From CAZSRX01 sp964609675 [NCBI: uncultured Bacteroidota bacterium] (GTDB taxonomy: Bacteria > CLD3 > SB21), in the NCBI GenBank assembly GCA_964609675.1, contig CAZSRX010000004.1:1-64000 (forward strand): a stretch of 64,000 nucleotides of DNA, given 5' to 3'. This document shows, piece after piece, positions 53,295-62,798 of this stretch. The notes beneath the pieces are model-generated. The model ran no database searches. It worked only from the letters and a program-made list of their open reading frames with translations, and was not told where the DNA came from. The number at the start of each line of letters is the position of its first letter. The stretch's first letter is position 1. A program made the position numbers and the translations under genes.

Positions 53295-55082
53295 ATGTCT
53301 GAAGAAAAAATTGCCTTAGCCAAGTATTTCGGTTCGGAAGCGATTGACGCCCTTTTAGGGCAGATCGAACGAATGCTTCATGACATTTCCCGGGATGACG
53401 GCCGGCCCGATGAACCGTTAATCAAAAACGTATTGGCTCTCGTCAGAGAGTTTTCCGAATCGCAGCTGTCGCTTAAGAAAAAGCTGACGAAAATCGGATC
53501 GGCGCTGTCCGCTGAAAAAAATCTGGACGCGCTGTTGGAAATGATTGTCGTGGAAGCGATGAACTTCACCAACGCCGACGGCGGCACGCTATACCTGATG
53601 ACCCCGGATGAAAAAGGCATTGCCTTCAAGATCCTCCAGACCCGCTCGTTGAATTTCAAGATGGGCGGCGCCAGCGGCAAGCCCATTCCGTTTCCGCCGG
53701 TCAAACTGTATAAGGACGACGGCAGCCATAATGAACAGCAGGTATCCGCCTACGTTGCGCTGACCGGTCAAACCGTCAACATCGCGGACGTTTATGAAGT
53801 CGAGGGCTTCGATTTTCAGGGCACCAAGGCTTTTGATAAAAACACCGGCTACCGGTCCCAGTCCATGCTGGTCACGGCGCTGCGCAACCATGAAAACGAG
53901 ATCATCGGCGTGCTGCAGCTCATCAACGCCAAGGAAGAGGACGGCACGACGATTCCGTTTTCCAACTCGTATCAGGACCTCATCGAGTCGCTCGCCTCGC
54001 AGGCCGCCGTAGCCATCACCAATACCGCGCTGATTCACGACTTGCAGGCCTTATTGGACGCATTCATTCTCGTCATCGCGAGCGCGATAGACGAAAAATC
54101 GCCCTACACCGGCGGCCACATCCAGCGTGTGGCGGAACTGACGCAAAAAATCGCCCTGGCCCTCAGCGAATCCGAAGACGAGCGCTGGAAGCATTTCCGT
54201 CTCAATGAAGACGAACAGAACGAACTCCGCATCGCAGCCTGGATGCACGATATCGGCAAGATCACCACGCCGGAATATGTGGTGGATAAAAGCACCAAAC
54301 TGGAAACGATTTTTGACCGTGTCCACGCCCTGGAACCCCGGTTTGAACTGCTGAAAGCCCAGACGGAACTCGAATATCAGGAACAAAAAAACAAACTTTC
54401 AAAATCCAAACGCAAAGATAAAACCAGCCGGCTTCGGACGCTGAAACAGACATTTGAAACCCGTCTGGCGCAGATTGACGACGACCTGGCTTTTATCCGG
54501 ACCGTCAACATCGGCGGGGAATTTCTCGAAGATGCCAAGATTGAGCGGATTAAGGCCATCGGCGCGCAGAAAGTTAAAATCGGCGCCAAGACCGTCAACC
54601 TGCTGAACGACAATGAAATATATAATCTGAGCATCCGCCGCGGTACCCTAACCGAAGAAGAGCGCATCATCATCCAGAACCATGTGGTGCTGACCATCAA
54701 AATGTTACAGCAACTGCCGTGGCCCAAGAAACTCCGCCGCGTGCCGGAATACGCCGGAGGGCATCACGAAAAACTCGACGGCACCGGTTACCCCAACCAC
54801 CTCAAAGCCGAGAATCTGTCCGTACAGGCGCGCATTATGGCCATCGCGGATATCTTTGAAGCGTTGACCGCCGCCGACCGACCCTACAAACCCGGAAAGA
54901 AAATTTCCGAATGCATTAAAATCCTCGGCTTCATGGTCAAGGACAAACACGTGGACGGTGAAATTGTCGATTTCTTTATTAAATCCGGCATGGCGCAGGA
55001 ATACGCCCGCACCCATCTTCGCGACAACCAACTGGACACGTTTGTCTGGGACGGCAAGGAATATGACTGCCGGCGGAACTAA
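53295..55082 (+). CDS. GAF and HD-GYP domain protein (putative c-di-GMP phosphodiesterase)
   Basis: A 595-residue cytoplasmic signalling protein: N-terminal coiled region, GAF domain (about residues 70-250), then HD-GYP. The HD is in AAWMHDIGKITTPEYV (near 316) and the GYP in HHEKLDGTGYPNHL (near 490). About 175 residues separate the two, some 115 more than in typical members; the insert contains a charged coiled coil rich in Lys/Glu. HD-GYP proteins usually hydrolyse cyclic di-GMP. prmC follows. Confidence 0.88.
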   Translation: MSEEKIALAKYFGSEAIDALLGQIERMLHDISRDDGRPDEPLIKNVLALVREFSESQLSLKKKLTKIGSALSAEKNLDALLEMIVVEAMNFTNADGGTLYLMTPDEKGIAFKILQTRSLNFKMGGASGKPIPFPPVKLYKDDGSHNEQQVSAYVALTGQTVNIADVYEVEGFDFQGTKAFDKNTGYRSQSMLVTALRNHENEIIGVLQLINAKEEDGTTIPFSNSYQDLIESLASQAAVAITNTALIHDLQALLDAFILVIASAIDEKSPYTGGHIQRVAELTQKIALALSESEDERWKHFRLNEDEQNELRIAAWMHDIGKITTPEYVVDKSTKLETIFDRVHALEPRFELLKAQTELEYQEQKNKLSKSKRKDKTSRLRTLKQTFETRLAQIDDDLAFIRTVNIGGEFLEDAKIERIKAIGAQKVKIGAKTVNLLNDNEIYNLSIRRGTLTEEERIIIQNHVVLTIKMLQQLPWPKKLRRVPEYAGGHHEKLDGTGYPNHLKAENLSVQARIMAIADIFEALTAADRPYKPGKKISECIKILGFMVKDKHVDGEIVDFFIKSGMAQEYARTHLRDNQLDTFVWDGKEYDCRRN

Positions 55083-55122
55083 GCCCTGTCCGGCAACAAA
55101 ATCATTAAACCCATAACCGGGG

Positions 55123-56048
55123 ATGGCTATACGGATTCTACTCAACGAAAAACATGGACAGTCCTGAATCTTCTGGACTGGACGGCGCAGTATCTCAAAG
55201 ACAAGTCTTTCGACCATCCGCGCCTGAATACCGAATGGTTGCTGTGCCATGTTCTTAATTACAAACGGCTGGACCTGTATCTGAATTACGACCGGCCGCT
55301 TTCCGCTGAGGAGCTCAGCCGCTTCAAAGCGCTTCTGAAACGTCGTCTGGATCACGAACCCCTGCAGTATATTCTCGGCGCCACGGAATTTATGGGCCTT
55401 CCGATTCAAGTCAATTCTTCGGTACTGATTCCGAGGCCGGATACGGAAGTGCTTGCGGAAAAAACCATCGAGACCGCGGCATCCCTTGCCGGAAAAGGCC
55501 GGACGCCGGTAATCCTGGACATTGGCACCGGCAGCGGCGCTATTGCCATTGCCATTGCCTATTATCTGGCAAAAAAAAATATATCCGCAGAAATACACGC
55601 TGTCGATATCAGTCCTGAAGCCGTGGCCGCCGCGCGCGTCAACGCTCAAAGGAATGGCCTGGAGGCGCATATTGTTTTTCATGTTGCCGACCTCCGCGAT
55701 GCCGCTTTCGTGAACCATTACCGAAATACCTGCGACCTCATCGTTTCTAACCCGCCGTATATTTCCCAGGAAGAATTCCGCCAACTTCCCGAAGAAGTCC
55801 GAATCTTTGAACCCGCTATCGCTTTGCTGGCTGAGGATGACGGCTTATTTTATTACAAACGCATTGCGTCCATCAGTCCGGAGTTGTTCAACAACCGGTC
55901 AACCGAAAATTTTTTGCTCTTTGAAACCGCTTACAATCAGGCCGATAGTGTAAACCACATTCTTCTGGAGCGCGGATTTAAAAATATTGAAATTATTAAA
56001 GATTATAGCCATATTCCCAGAGTTGTTCTCGGAACATGGAAGGCATAA
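55123..56048 (+). pseudogene. prmC: Release factor glutamine methyltransferase, 5' end apparently frameshifted
   Basis: PrmC methylates the Gln of the GGQ motif in release factors RF1 and RF2. SAM motif I is LDIGTGSGAIAIAIA and the catalytic NPPY is in DLIVSNPPYISQEE. The family N-terminus (TWTVLNLLDWTAQYLKDKSF) is encoded from 55152 but no ATG, GTG or TTG opens that frame upstream. An ATG at 55123 opens another frame (MAIRILLNEK) which joins the main frame if one A is added in the run AAAAA at 55148-55152. Either a one-base deletion/sequencing error or an unusual start must be assumed. If intact, the protein is about 309 residues. Confidence 0.8.
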
Positions 56049-56069
56049 TACAGCCGCAGGATACCGCAC

Positions 56070-57251
56070 ATGGAAACGCTTATTCAGCATCAATACGAAG
56101 AATTGTTCAACTGTCTTCCGGACGGCGCGATTGTGATTGATTCCCGGGGCATGATACTGATTGCCAATCAGGAAGCCGCTTCCATACTCGGTTATAACGA
56201 TCCCGCCGAGATGAAAGGCGTACCCGTCAGCACTCTGTATTCCAATCCGACCGATCACGACACCCTGCTGTCGGTTTTAGGCCACCGGGGGATGATAGAA
56301 AAAGGCGTCTATGACTGGAAGCAAAAAAACGGGCAGCCGGTCCTGGTGGAATTACGGGCGGCTCCGTTGCGCAATCAGGAAGGTCACGTAACAGGCATTC
56401 AGGGCATTTTTAAGGATATAACCAAAAAACTCGAAAGCCAGCTGGCCCAACAGCAAACGCTGGAGGAAACTACCGCCCGCAGTATTGATGCAGACCGTAT
56501 GACTGAGATGATCAATTTCTACCTCACACGTCCATCGGATTTGATTCTGCAAGGTGTTGCGCATAACATGAATACACCCCTGGGCAACATCCGGGGCCGG
56601 GCCGAGCTCATTATCCATAATATAGAAAAATTCCTGAAAAACACCGGTACGGCGCTTCCGGATCCGGACAAGGAACTTCTGCGCAAGCAAATCAAGGGCA
56701 TTCAGGATATTGTGTCGCAGGTGGACCGCAGCGTTGAAATCATTAAAAGCTTCACCGATAAAATCGCTGCCGACAGTGAAAAACAGGCTGGGGACACCGA
56801 TGTCAACGGCGTAATACGGATGCTGATGCATTATATGGAAACCAGCCTCTACATCAAGCATCGCGTACGGAAGAACCTTGAACTGGATCCCGCCAATCCG
56901 CGGGCCTACATCAGTCCCGCCGACCTGGCTATGGTTCTGTACCATCTGACAGTACACTGCCTCAAGGCCAGCGCGGGCAAACCTGATGTGAACCTGGATA
57001 TAAAGACCTATTCCCGGGACAACGGCGTGCTGATTGATTTTTCAGGTTCCGCCGAACGGCCCGACGAATCTGAAATGGATTATTACCTGAATGCCAATAC
57101 GTCCACGCGCTTTGATATTCCGGATGAGGCCAATTTCAGCGCGTACGACATCGAGGTCCGTTGCGCCCGCAACCTGCTCGAAGCCGCTCAGGGATCGCTG
57201 GAGATCATCCCGGACGCTCAGACCCTTTTCCGCGTAACCCTTCCGTCCTAA
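56070..57251 (+). CDS. PAS-domain histidine kinase-like protein with degenerate ATPase core
   Basis: A 393-residue cytoplasmic protein. A PAS domain (about residues 8-125) is followed by a dimerisation-type segment with candidate His165 in GVAHNMNTPLGNIRGRAEL, then a HATPase-like domain (about 265-393). The N box position reads LYHLTVHCLKAS (His instead of the essential Asn), and no G1 (DxGxG) or G2 (GxGxG) box is visible. It therefore probably cannot phosphorylate itself, and may sense signals or act as a phosphatase/scaffold. The receiver gene follows after 15 bp. Confidence 0.8.
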   Translation: METLIQHQYEELFNCLPDGAIVIDSRGMILIANQEAASILGYNDPAEMKGVPVSTLYSNPTDHDTLLSVLGHRGMIEKGVYDWKQKNGQPVLVELRAAPLRNQEGHVTGIQGIFKDITKKLESQLAQQQTLEETTARSIDADRMTEMINFYLTRPSDLILQGVAHNMNTPLGNIRGRAELIIHNIEKFLKNTGTALPDPDKELLRKQIKGIQDIVSQVDRSVEIIKSFTDKIAADSEKQAGDTDVNGVIRMLMHYMETSLYIKHRVRKNLELDPANPRAYISPADLAMVLYHLTVHCLKASAGKPDVNLDIKTYSRDNGVLIDFSGSAERPDESEMDYYLNANTSTRFDIPDEANFSAYDIEVRCARNLLEAAQGSLEIIPDAQTLFRVTLPS

Positions 57252-57266
57252 CCGTTTTTTTATGCT

Positions 57267-57647
57267 ATGAATACGCCCACCATATTAATCATCGAAGACG
57301 AAAAGGAACTGCGCGAACTCTACGCGGACATCTTTACCGATTACCGGCTGACTTTTGCCGCCACGGGCCGGGAGGCGGTTGAAATCATCTACGGCGGTTC
57401 GCGCTTTGACTTGTACATCGTCGATATTGGGCTTCCTGACATCGACGGGTTCGAAGTGATGCACCACATCCGCAGCGGCCATCCGCAGGCGCACATCATG
57501 GTCGTTACCGGCTATCCGCCGCAAAGCATCAGCCAGAAACTCGACGCCGTTCACCCGGACGAAGTTTTACCCAAACCGTTCGACCTGACCCGCCTGCTCA
57601 GCGCGACAGAAAAACTAACCGGACTGACGCCGCAACCTTCTCACTGA
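57267..57647 (+). CDS. Stand-alone response-regulator receiver
   Basis: A 126-residue CheY-like receiver with no output domain. The acidic pocket is IIEDEKE, the phospho-acceptor Asp is in YIVDIGLPDIDGF, the switch Thr in VVTGYPP and the Lys in LPKPFD. It is encoded just after the PAS protein with a degenerate kinase core and just before cysS, so the partner could be a different kinase, such as the cNMP-GAF kinase at 10.8-12.4 kb. This pairing is only an inference. Confidence 0.9.
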   Translation: MNTPTILIIEDEKELRELYADIFTDYRLTFAATGREAVEIIYGGSRFDLYIVDIGLPDIDGFEVMHHIRSGHPQAHIMVVTGYPPQSISQKLDAVHPDEVLPKPFDLTRLLSATEKLTGLTPQPSH

Positions 57648-57664
57648 AAACACGGAGCGACTCT

Positions 57665-59113
57665 ATGGCGATAAGAATTTTCAACACCCTATCACGGCAG
57701 AAAGAAGAATTCAAGCCGCTGCATGAAGAAACCGTGACCATGTATTCCTGCGGACCGACGGTATATAACTACGTCCACATTGGTAATGCGCGGACATTTG
57801 TTATGGCTGATGTCATCCGCCGTTATCTGGAATATACCGGTTACAAAGTCAAGTTCGTTATGAACGTCACGGACATCGACGATAAAATCATCAATAAAGC
57901 GAAAGAATCCGGTCTGGAAGCCAGCGAAGTCGCGCAACTTTATGCCGAAGCTTTTTTTGAAGACATCGCCCAGCTGGGCATCCATCTGCCGGACGCCGCG
58001 CCCCGCGTGGTGGACCATATCGAGGACATCACCAACCTGATCCAGACGCTCATTCTGAAAGGGTTCGCGTATGAGTCACACGGGAGCGTGTATTATAATG
58101 TCGGTAAATTTCCCGGTTACGGCAAGTTATCCGGAAAAAACATTGACGACCTGATTGCCGGCGCGCGCGTGGATGTGGACGAAACCAAAAGGAACCCGCT
58201 GGATTTTGCGCTCTGGAAAGCCGCCAAGCCCGGCGAACCCGCCTGGAGCAGCATCTGGGGCCCCGGCCGGCCCGGCTGGCATATTGAGTGCTCGGCGATG
58301 GCCATGAACCTGCTCGGCGACCAGATTGATATCCACTGCGGCGGCTCGGACCTGATCTTCCCGCACCACGAAAACGAAATCGCGCAGAGCGAGGCGGCAA
58401 CCGGGCATCCGTTCGTCCGCTACTGGATGCACTTCGGATTTCTCAACGTCAATAACGAGAAAATGTCCAAGTCGGCCGGTAACTTCTGGCTCCTGCGCGA
58501 CGTGCTCAAACAGTACCGCCCCGAGGCCATCCGGCTTTTCTTCCTGCAGAAACATTACGCCAGCCCGCTGAACTACAGCGAAGAGACCATCAACGACGCC
58601 GTCAACGCGCATAAGCGCATCGAAACCATCTTCCTCAAAGTCCAGCAGGCCCTCGAACTCAAGGAAAATCTCGGCGGCTCACTCGGCGGCGATACCGTAA
58701 CATCCGACGCTGAAAAATTCGCCAAAGATCTTGACCGGCTGGAACGCGAGGTCATTGAAGCGATGAACGACGATTTTAATACCGCCGCCGCGATGGGCAA
58801 AATATTCGAAGTTTTCAACGGCCTCAATAAAATCGCCACGCCCAAAACGCTGAACGATTTTTCCGTATACATCATGAAGCGGGCGCGGGACCTGATCCTC
58901 GAATGGAACGAATTCCTGGGGTTCCTGAACATCTCCAAGCCGGAAACCGCGTCGAAAAAATACGAACAGCTGATGCAGATTATCCTCGACGTGCGGAAAG
59001 AACTACGGAACAATAAGATTTGGAGTCTCTCCGACATGATCCGCGACCGCCTGCTCGACGCCGGCATCGTAATCGAGGACACGCCGGAGGGCACCACCTG
59101 GAAAATGAAATAG
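57665..59113 (+). CDS. cysS: Cysteine-tRNA ligase
   Basis: Charges tRNA-Cys. A 482-residue class I synthetase: the HIGH-like motif is VHIGNARTF, KMSKS is in NNEKMSKSAGNF, and the Zn ligands are found in SCGPTVY, ECSAMAMN and HCGGSDLIFPHHENE. The C-terminal DALR anticodon region is recognisable around residues 330-400. The ATG has GGAG upstream. The cyclase gene follows after six bases. Confidence 0.97.
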   Translation: MAIRIFNTLSRQKEEFKPLHEETVTMYSCGPTVYNYVHIGNARTFVMADVIRRYLEYTGYKVKFVMNVTDIDDKIINKAKESGLEASEVAQLYAEAFFEDIAQLGIHLPDAAPRVVDHIEDITNLIQTLILKGFAYESHGSVYYNVGKFPGYGKLSGKNIDDLIAGARVDVDETKRNPLDFALWKAAKPGEPAWSSIWGPGRPGWHIECSAMAMNLLGDQIDIHCGGSDLIFPHHENEIAQSEAATGHPFVRYWMHFGFLNVNNEKMSKSAGNFWLLRDVLKQYRPEAIRLFFLQKHYASPLNYSEETINDAVNAHKRIETIFLKVQQALELKENLGGSLGGDTVTSDAEKFAKDLDRLEREVIEAMNDDFNTAAAMGKIFEVFNGLNKIATPKTLNDFSVYIMKRARDLILEWNEFLGFLNISKPETASKKYEQLMQIILDVRKELRNNKIWSLSDMIRDRLLDAGIVIEDTPEGTTWKMK

Positions 59114-59119
59114 TCACGC

Positions 59120-59752
59120 TTGCCAATTATTGATATCACATGGCCGCTGTCAAACGACACCGTCGTCTGGCCGGGCGATCCGTCCGTGGCCATCGGGCAC
59201 GAGGCGCAAATCAGTCAAGGTGATCGGTATAATGCGACCACGATTCGTTTCGGCAGTCATTCGGGAACGCACATTGACGCCCCGCGGCATCTGGTCTCAA
59301 ACGGCGCCACCGTCTCGGATATTCCTCTGGATGGGCTGATCGGACCGTGCACGGTTGTGGAAACGTCCGCCGCGCCGCTCATCACCCAAAAAGATCTTTC
59401 CGGACTGAATCTCAAAAATTGCAGCCGCTTACTGATTAAAACGTCCAATACCGAAAAACTAAAAAGCCACGCTGCCTTGTTCCTTGAGGATTTTATCGCT
59501 CTGGACGCCTCAGCCGCCGACTGGCTCATCAACGCGGGGATTCGGCTGATCGGTATTGATTATATGTCCATTGAGAATCCGAAATATTCCCCCGAATTGA
59601 CCGTACACAAAAAGCTGTTGTCCCGAAATATCGTCATTCTGGAAAATGTTGATTTATCGCAAGTGCTGCCGGGAGAGTATGAACTGATCGTGCTGCCGCT
59701 CAAAATACTCCATGCCGACGGCGCTCCGGTCCGAGCGGTGCTGCGATATTGA
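59120..59752 (+). CDS. Cyclase-family protein (kynurenine formamidase-like)
   Basis: A 210-residue metal-dependent hydrolase of the cyclase family. The metal-binding HxGTHxDAPxH motif is present as HSGTHIDAPRHL, with LIGIDYMSIE and the N-terminal WPLSNDTVVWPGDP typical of the family. Some members are arylformamidases, others act on different amides or cyclic compounds; no tryptophan-degradation gene is nearby. The start is a TTG (59120), six bases after cysS. It converges with the EamA gene after four bases. Confidence 0.85.
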   Translation: MPIIDITWPLSNDTVVWPGDPSVAIGHEAQISQGDRYNATTIRFGSHSGTHIDAPRHLVSNGATVSDIPLDGLIGPCTVVETSAAPLITQKDLSGLNLKNCSRLLIKTSNTEKLKSHAALFLEDFIALDASAADWLINAGIRLIGIDYMSIENPKYSPELTVHKKLLSRNIVILENVDLSQVLPGEYELIVLPLKILHADGAPVRAVLRY

Positions 59753-59756
59753 CGTA

Positions 59757-60704
59757 TCAATCCTCAAGATGAGCGGCGGATTCGCGCAGAAAATCGATAT
59801 CCTTCTTCTTTTCCCGCTGCGACTGCCAACTGACCACCATGACACCGATAAATATCAGCCAGGCTGACAACAGCGTATGGGCGGTAAGGGTTTCGTCGAG
59901 AACTATACCGGCAATCAGCGAAGCCATAACCGGCTGTACGTAAATATAAACCGCTACCATGGACGATGACGTTCGCTTCAGCGCCCAGCTATTGATGTAA
60001 TACACCAGCACGGAAGCAAAAATAATCAGGAAACCGATACAGGCCCAGGCCCACGCGCTGATGGCGCTATAATCAAACGTCACCGCTTCGGCGGCCGAAA
60101 ACGGCATGATGCCGAACGCGCCGAACACGAAGGTCCATGTCGTCACCGTCAGCGGGCTGTACCGTTTAAGAATATCTTTGGAAATAACCAGAAAAACCGA
60201 ATAGGAAACGCCGTTGAGAAAAATCAGCGCATTGCCGATAAAATATTGATCCGACAGGTCAATCCGTTCGCTGCCCATCAGCAGAATGACGCCGGTTAAT
60301 GAGACCAGCGTTCCTAAAAACTTCACGACATTGAATGATTCTTTTTTTAAAATCATGGCGATTAGAATCGTTGTCACCGGAATGGTCGTAACCAGAACCG
60401 TGGCGTTAATGGCCGTGGTCATTGAAAGCCCTTTCAGAAATAACGTCTGGTTGATTACGATACCAAACAGACTGTACAGCGCCAGCCGGGCATAATCGCC
60501 GGCGTTTTGTATTTTTTCGCCGACGGTCCAGCGGTGGAGTATAAAAAGGATTATGGCCGCGGTGATAATCCGTATAAACACCAAAGCCAGCGGATCAATT
60601 TCCCTCAGCGCGTATTTGGATGTTACGGAATTTATTCCGAAAATAGCCGACACGGAAAACAGCGCGAGATGGATTCTGAGAACAGAAAAGGCCGTTCGGG
60701 TCAT
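59757..60704 (-). CDS. EamA-family (drug/metabolite) transporter
   Basis: A 315-residue membrane protein with ten helices in two EamA repeats (about residues 10-140 and 155-290), the layout of the DMT superfamily. Typical segments are FGINSVTSKYALREIDPLAL at the N-terminus and ALKRTSSSMVAVYIYVQPVMAS in repeat two. The cargo is unknown. It lies one base after the DUF2723 gene and is probably cotranscribed with it. Confidence 0.85.
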   Translation of the reverse strand: MTRTAFSVLRIHLALFSVSAIFGINSVTSKYALREIDPLALVFIRIITAAIILFILHRWTVGEKIQNAGDYARLALYSLFGIVINQTLFLKGLSMTTAINATVLVTTIPVTTILIAMILKKESFNVVKFLGTLVSLTGVILLMGSERIDLSDQYFIGNALIFLNGVSYSVFLVISKDILKRYSPLTVTTWTFVFGAFGIMPFSAAEAVTFDYSAISAWAWACIGFLIIFASVLVYYINSWALKRTSSSMVAVYIYVQPVMASLIAGIVLDETLTAHTLLSAWLIFIGVMVVSWQSQREKKKDIDFLRESAAHLED

Positions 60705-60705
60705 A

Positions 60706-62757
60706 TCAGAACTTGACCGCGTTTCGGTAAAACTGGTACCGTTTCTGGATGTTATTTCGGATTACGGGCGATTCAGCCAGTTCGACGGCTTTAACATAAA
60801 GATTAATAGCTTCCGTGGGTCTCGAAGATTCTAAACCAATCGCCCGCTCGGCGAACAGAATAGCATAGTAATTTTTCAGCATATTCGCCATACGGTCTTT
60901 CGGCTTCATCGGATTCAGCAGGTCTTCAAAGTTCAACGAGGATATATCCACATCGGGTATCCGGTCGTTTTCTTTTATTAAACGCTGCGCGACAAGCACG
61001 GATTCCTTTTTATAGCCTGGCGCAATACCGTTTTCCAGCGGACGTATCGGGTAATAAATCGTAAGATAAACGGGCCGTTCAACGTACGCGCGGTCGATCA
61101 TCGTGTTAATCATACCGATATATTTCGACTGAATAAAATTCGGATCGAATTTTTCCTTGTCCTCAAAAGGCTTCACAGCGGATAAGAAAGCGTCCGTTTC
61201 CGCTTGGCATTTTTCCATGAAGTCCGGATACTGATGCCGCAGCATATTGATGTACCAGGTCCGCCGCAACAGTTCCACATCAATGAAAATCATATCGGGC
61301 CGTTGCTTTTCTACCATCTGATAATACATCATCGTGAAGGCGAACGGATCCCAGTTAACCAGCACGAAAGCGTTGGGTTCTGTGATTTTGAATAAATTAT
61401 CTTTATACCCGCTGACATAATGATAGGCCCCCATCGTCTCACTGCGGAAACCGGTATATCCGTAATAGAATGCATATACGGTTAATCCCAACAACCAGGC
61501 GGCGGCAAGGATGAATCTGAACTTTACCAGCAAAAAATCATACATATAAAATAGGGTTACTGCCGCCAGGACCCCCCAGTACATATAGAACGGCAGGTAC
61601 ATTACGCTGACGAGGGCTTTCTGCTCCGCGATCGCAAACGGGTCTTTGATGGTGATATCGACATTGGTCACATACGCCACCAGCGGTCCTGTAAAAAACG
61701 CAAACAGGAGGGTCAGATAAAATAACGCCCGGTTCTTTTTCCAAATCCATATAAGCCCACCTATGCCGGCGGCTATCCAGACCCATCGGAACTGTTCCGC
61801 CAATAACTGATAATGCAGGCCGATCTGCGATAGGAGCACCTGCGCCGAACGGGGCTTGTCTATGTCCAGGCCGTACTGATGGCGCGTCACTACCCGCCAA
61901 AAGTTGGTCCAGCTTTCCGGGTCGCCCCAATCCATGGCCGGATTCGCGGAAGAAGCCAGCGGCAGATAGAGATAGGGCAGCAATCCGATAAAAAACGCTG
62001 CGAGAGCTTTCAGAAGAAGCGGCGCATCAAAGAGAAACCGACGGTTTACGATAAGGATGAAAATCAGTCCCAGCGGCACAAAAATCAGCGCGGTGTGATG
62101 ATTCGTCAGCGTGAGGCCGCAACACAGGCTATAAATATAAAACCATTTCTTCCGCGGTTCCGAATAGTTTTCCGGTGATTGCGCGGCCTGACAATTCAGC
62201 CGATACCATTTCATCAGAATAAACAGCAGGGCGCCGGTGAAAAAATTGTTCAGCGCGTACACTTCGGTAATCACCGACTGACTGAAATACGAGGGGCTGA
62301 GCCCCACAGCGACCGAAGCGATCCCGGCGGCCATATAACTCGGAAATAACCGGCGCCGAAACGAAAAGGTTTTCTGATCTGCGGCGGTTAATGCATCCAT
62401 CAGGTAAACGGCAATCAAGTATACAAACGCCGCGCCGAGCGCCGAAAACACCGCGGACATCAGATTCACGCGGTAAGCGATATCACCGAACGGCAGCAGC
62501 GTAAACAGTTTGCCCAGCATCGTAAACAGAGGATATCCCGGCTCATGCGGCACGCCTACCGTGTAAGCCGCGGCGATAAGCTCTCCGCTGTCCTCAAAAG
62601 TAACCGTCGGCGCCAGGCCCGCCAGATAAAATATAAAATTAACTATAAATGCGACCGCAAACCCCAGAGGCAGGTTATAACGGTGCTCCGGATAACTGCG
62701 AACAATCGGTTTCGCTTCTTTTATTTTAACGGCTTTTTTCTTTGTTGCTTTGGCCAC
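60706..62757 (-). CDS. DUF2723 membrane protein (GT-C-type glycosyltransferase-like)
   Basis: A 683-residue protein with about 11-13 predicted membrane helices in its first 440 residues and a C-terminal soluble domain. The first loop has FEDSGELIAAAYTVGVPHEPGYPLF, in which the acidic residues and the GVPHxPGYP pattern define DUF2723, a group related to GT-C protein O-mannosyltransferases. A lipid-linked sugar or polymer substrate is likely but unproven. Start is GTG. A TPR-like helical segment closes the protein. Confidence 0.85.
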   Translation of the reverse strand: MAKATKKKAVKIKEAKPIVRSYPEHRYNLPLGFAVAFIVNFIFYLAGLAPTVTFEDSGELIAAAYTVGVPHEPGYPLFTMLGKLFTLLPFGDIAYRVNLMSAVFSALGAAFVYLIAVYLMDALTAADQKTFSFRRRLFPSYMAAGIASVAVGLSPSYFSQSVITEVYALNNFFTGALLFILMKWYRLNCQAAQSPENYSEPRKKWFYIYSLCCGLTLTNHHTALIFVPLGLIFILIVNRRFLFDAPLLLKALAAFFIGLLPYLYLPLASSANPAMDWGDPESWTNFWRVVTRHQYGLDIDKPRSAQVLLSQIGLHYQLLAEQFRWVWIAAGIGGLIWIWKKNRALFYLTLLFAFFTGPLVAYVTNVDITIKDPFAIAEQKALVSVMYLPFYMYWGVLAAVTLFYMYDFLLVKFRFILAAAWLLGLTVYAFYYGYTGFRSETMGAYHYVSGYKDNLFKITEPNAFVLVNWDPFAFTMMYYQMVEKQRPDMIFIDVELLRRTWYINMLRHQYPDFMEKCQAETDAFLSAVKPFEDKEKFDPNFIQSKYIGMINTMIDRAYVERPVYLTIYYPIRPLENGIAPGYKKESVLVAQRLIKENDRIPDVDISSLNFEDLLNPMKPKDRMANMLKNYYAILFAERAIGLESSRPTEAINLYVKAVELAESPVIRNNIQKRYQFYRNAVKF

Positions 62758-62798
62758 GCGTCGCCTGGGTATTTAAATATAAAGATTGATATGCCTTC

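Noticed and set aside
54705-55784. Minus-strand open frame of 359 codons antisense to the HD-GYP gene and prmC
   Set aside because: It crosses two well-supported plus-strand genes and shows no recognisable domain.
55239-56048. TTG at 55239 as the start of prmC
   Set aside because: It would drop about 30 N-terminal residues that match the PrmC family and are plainly encoded upstream.
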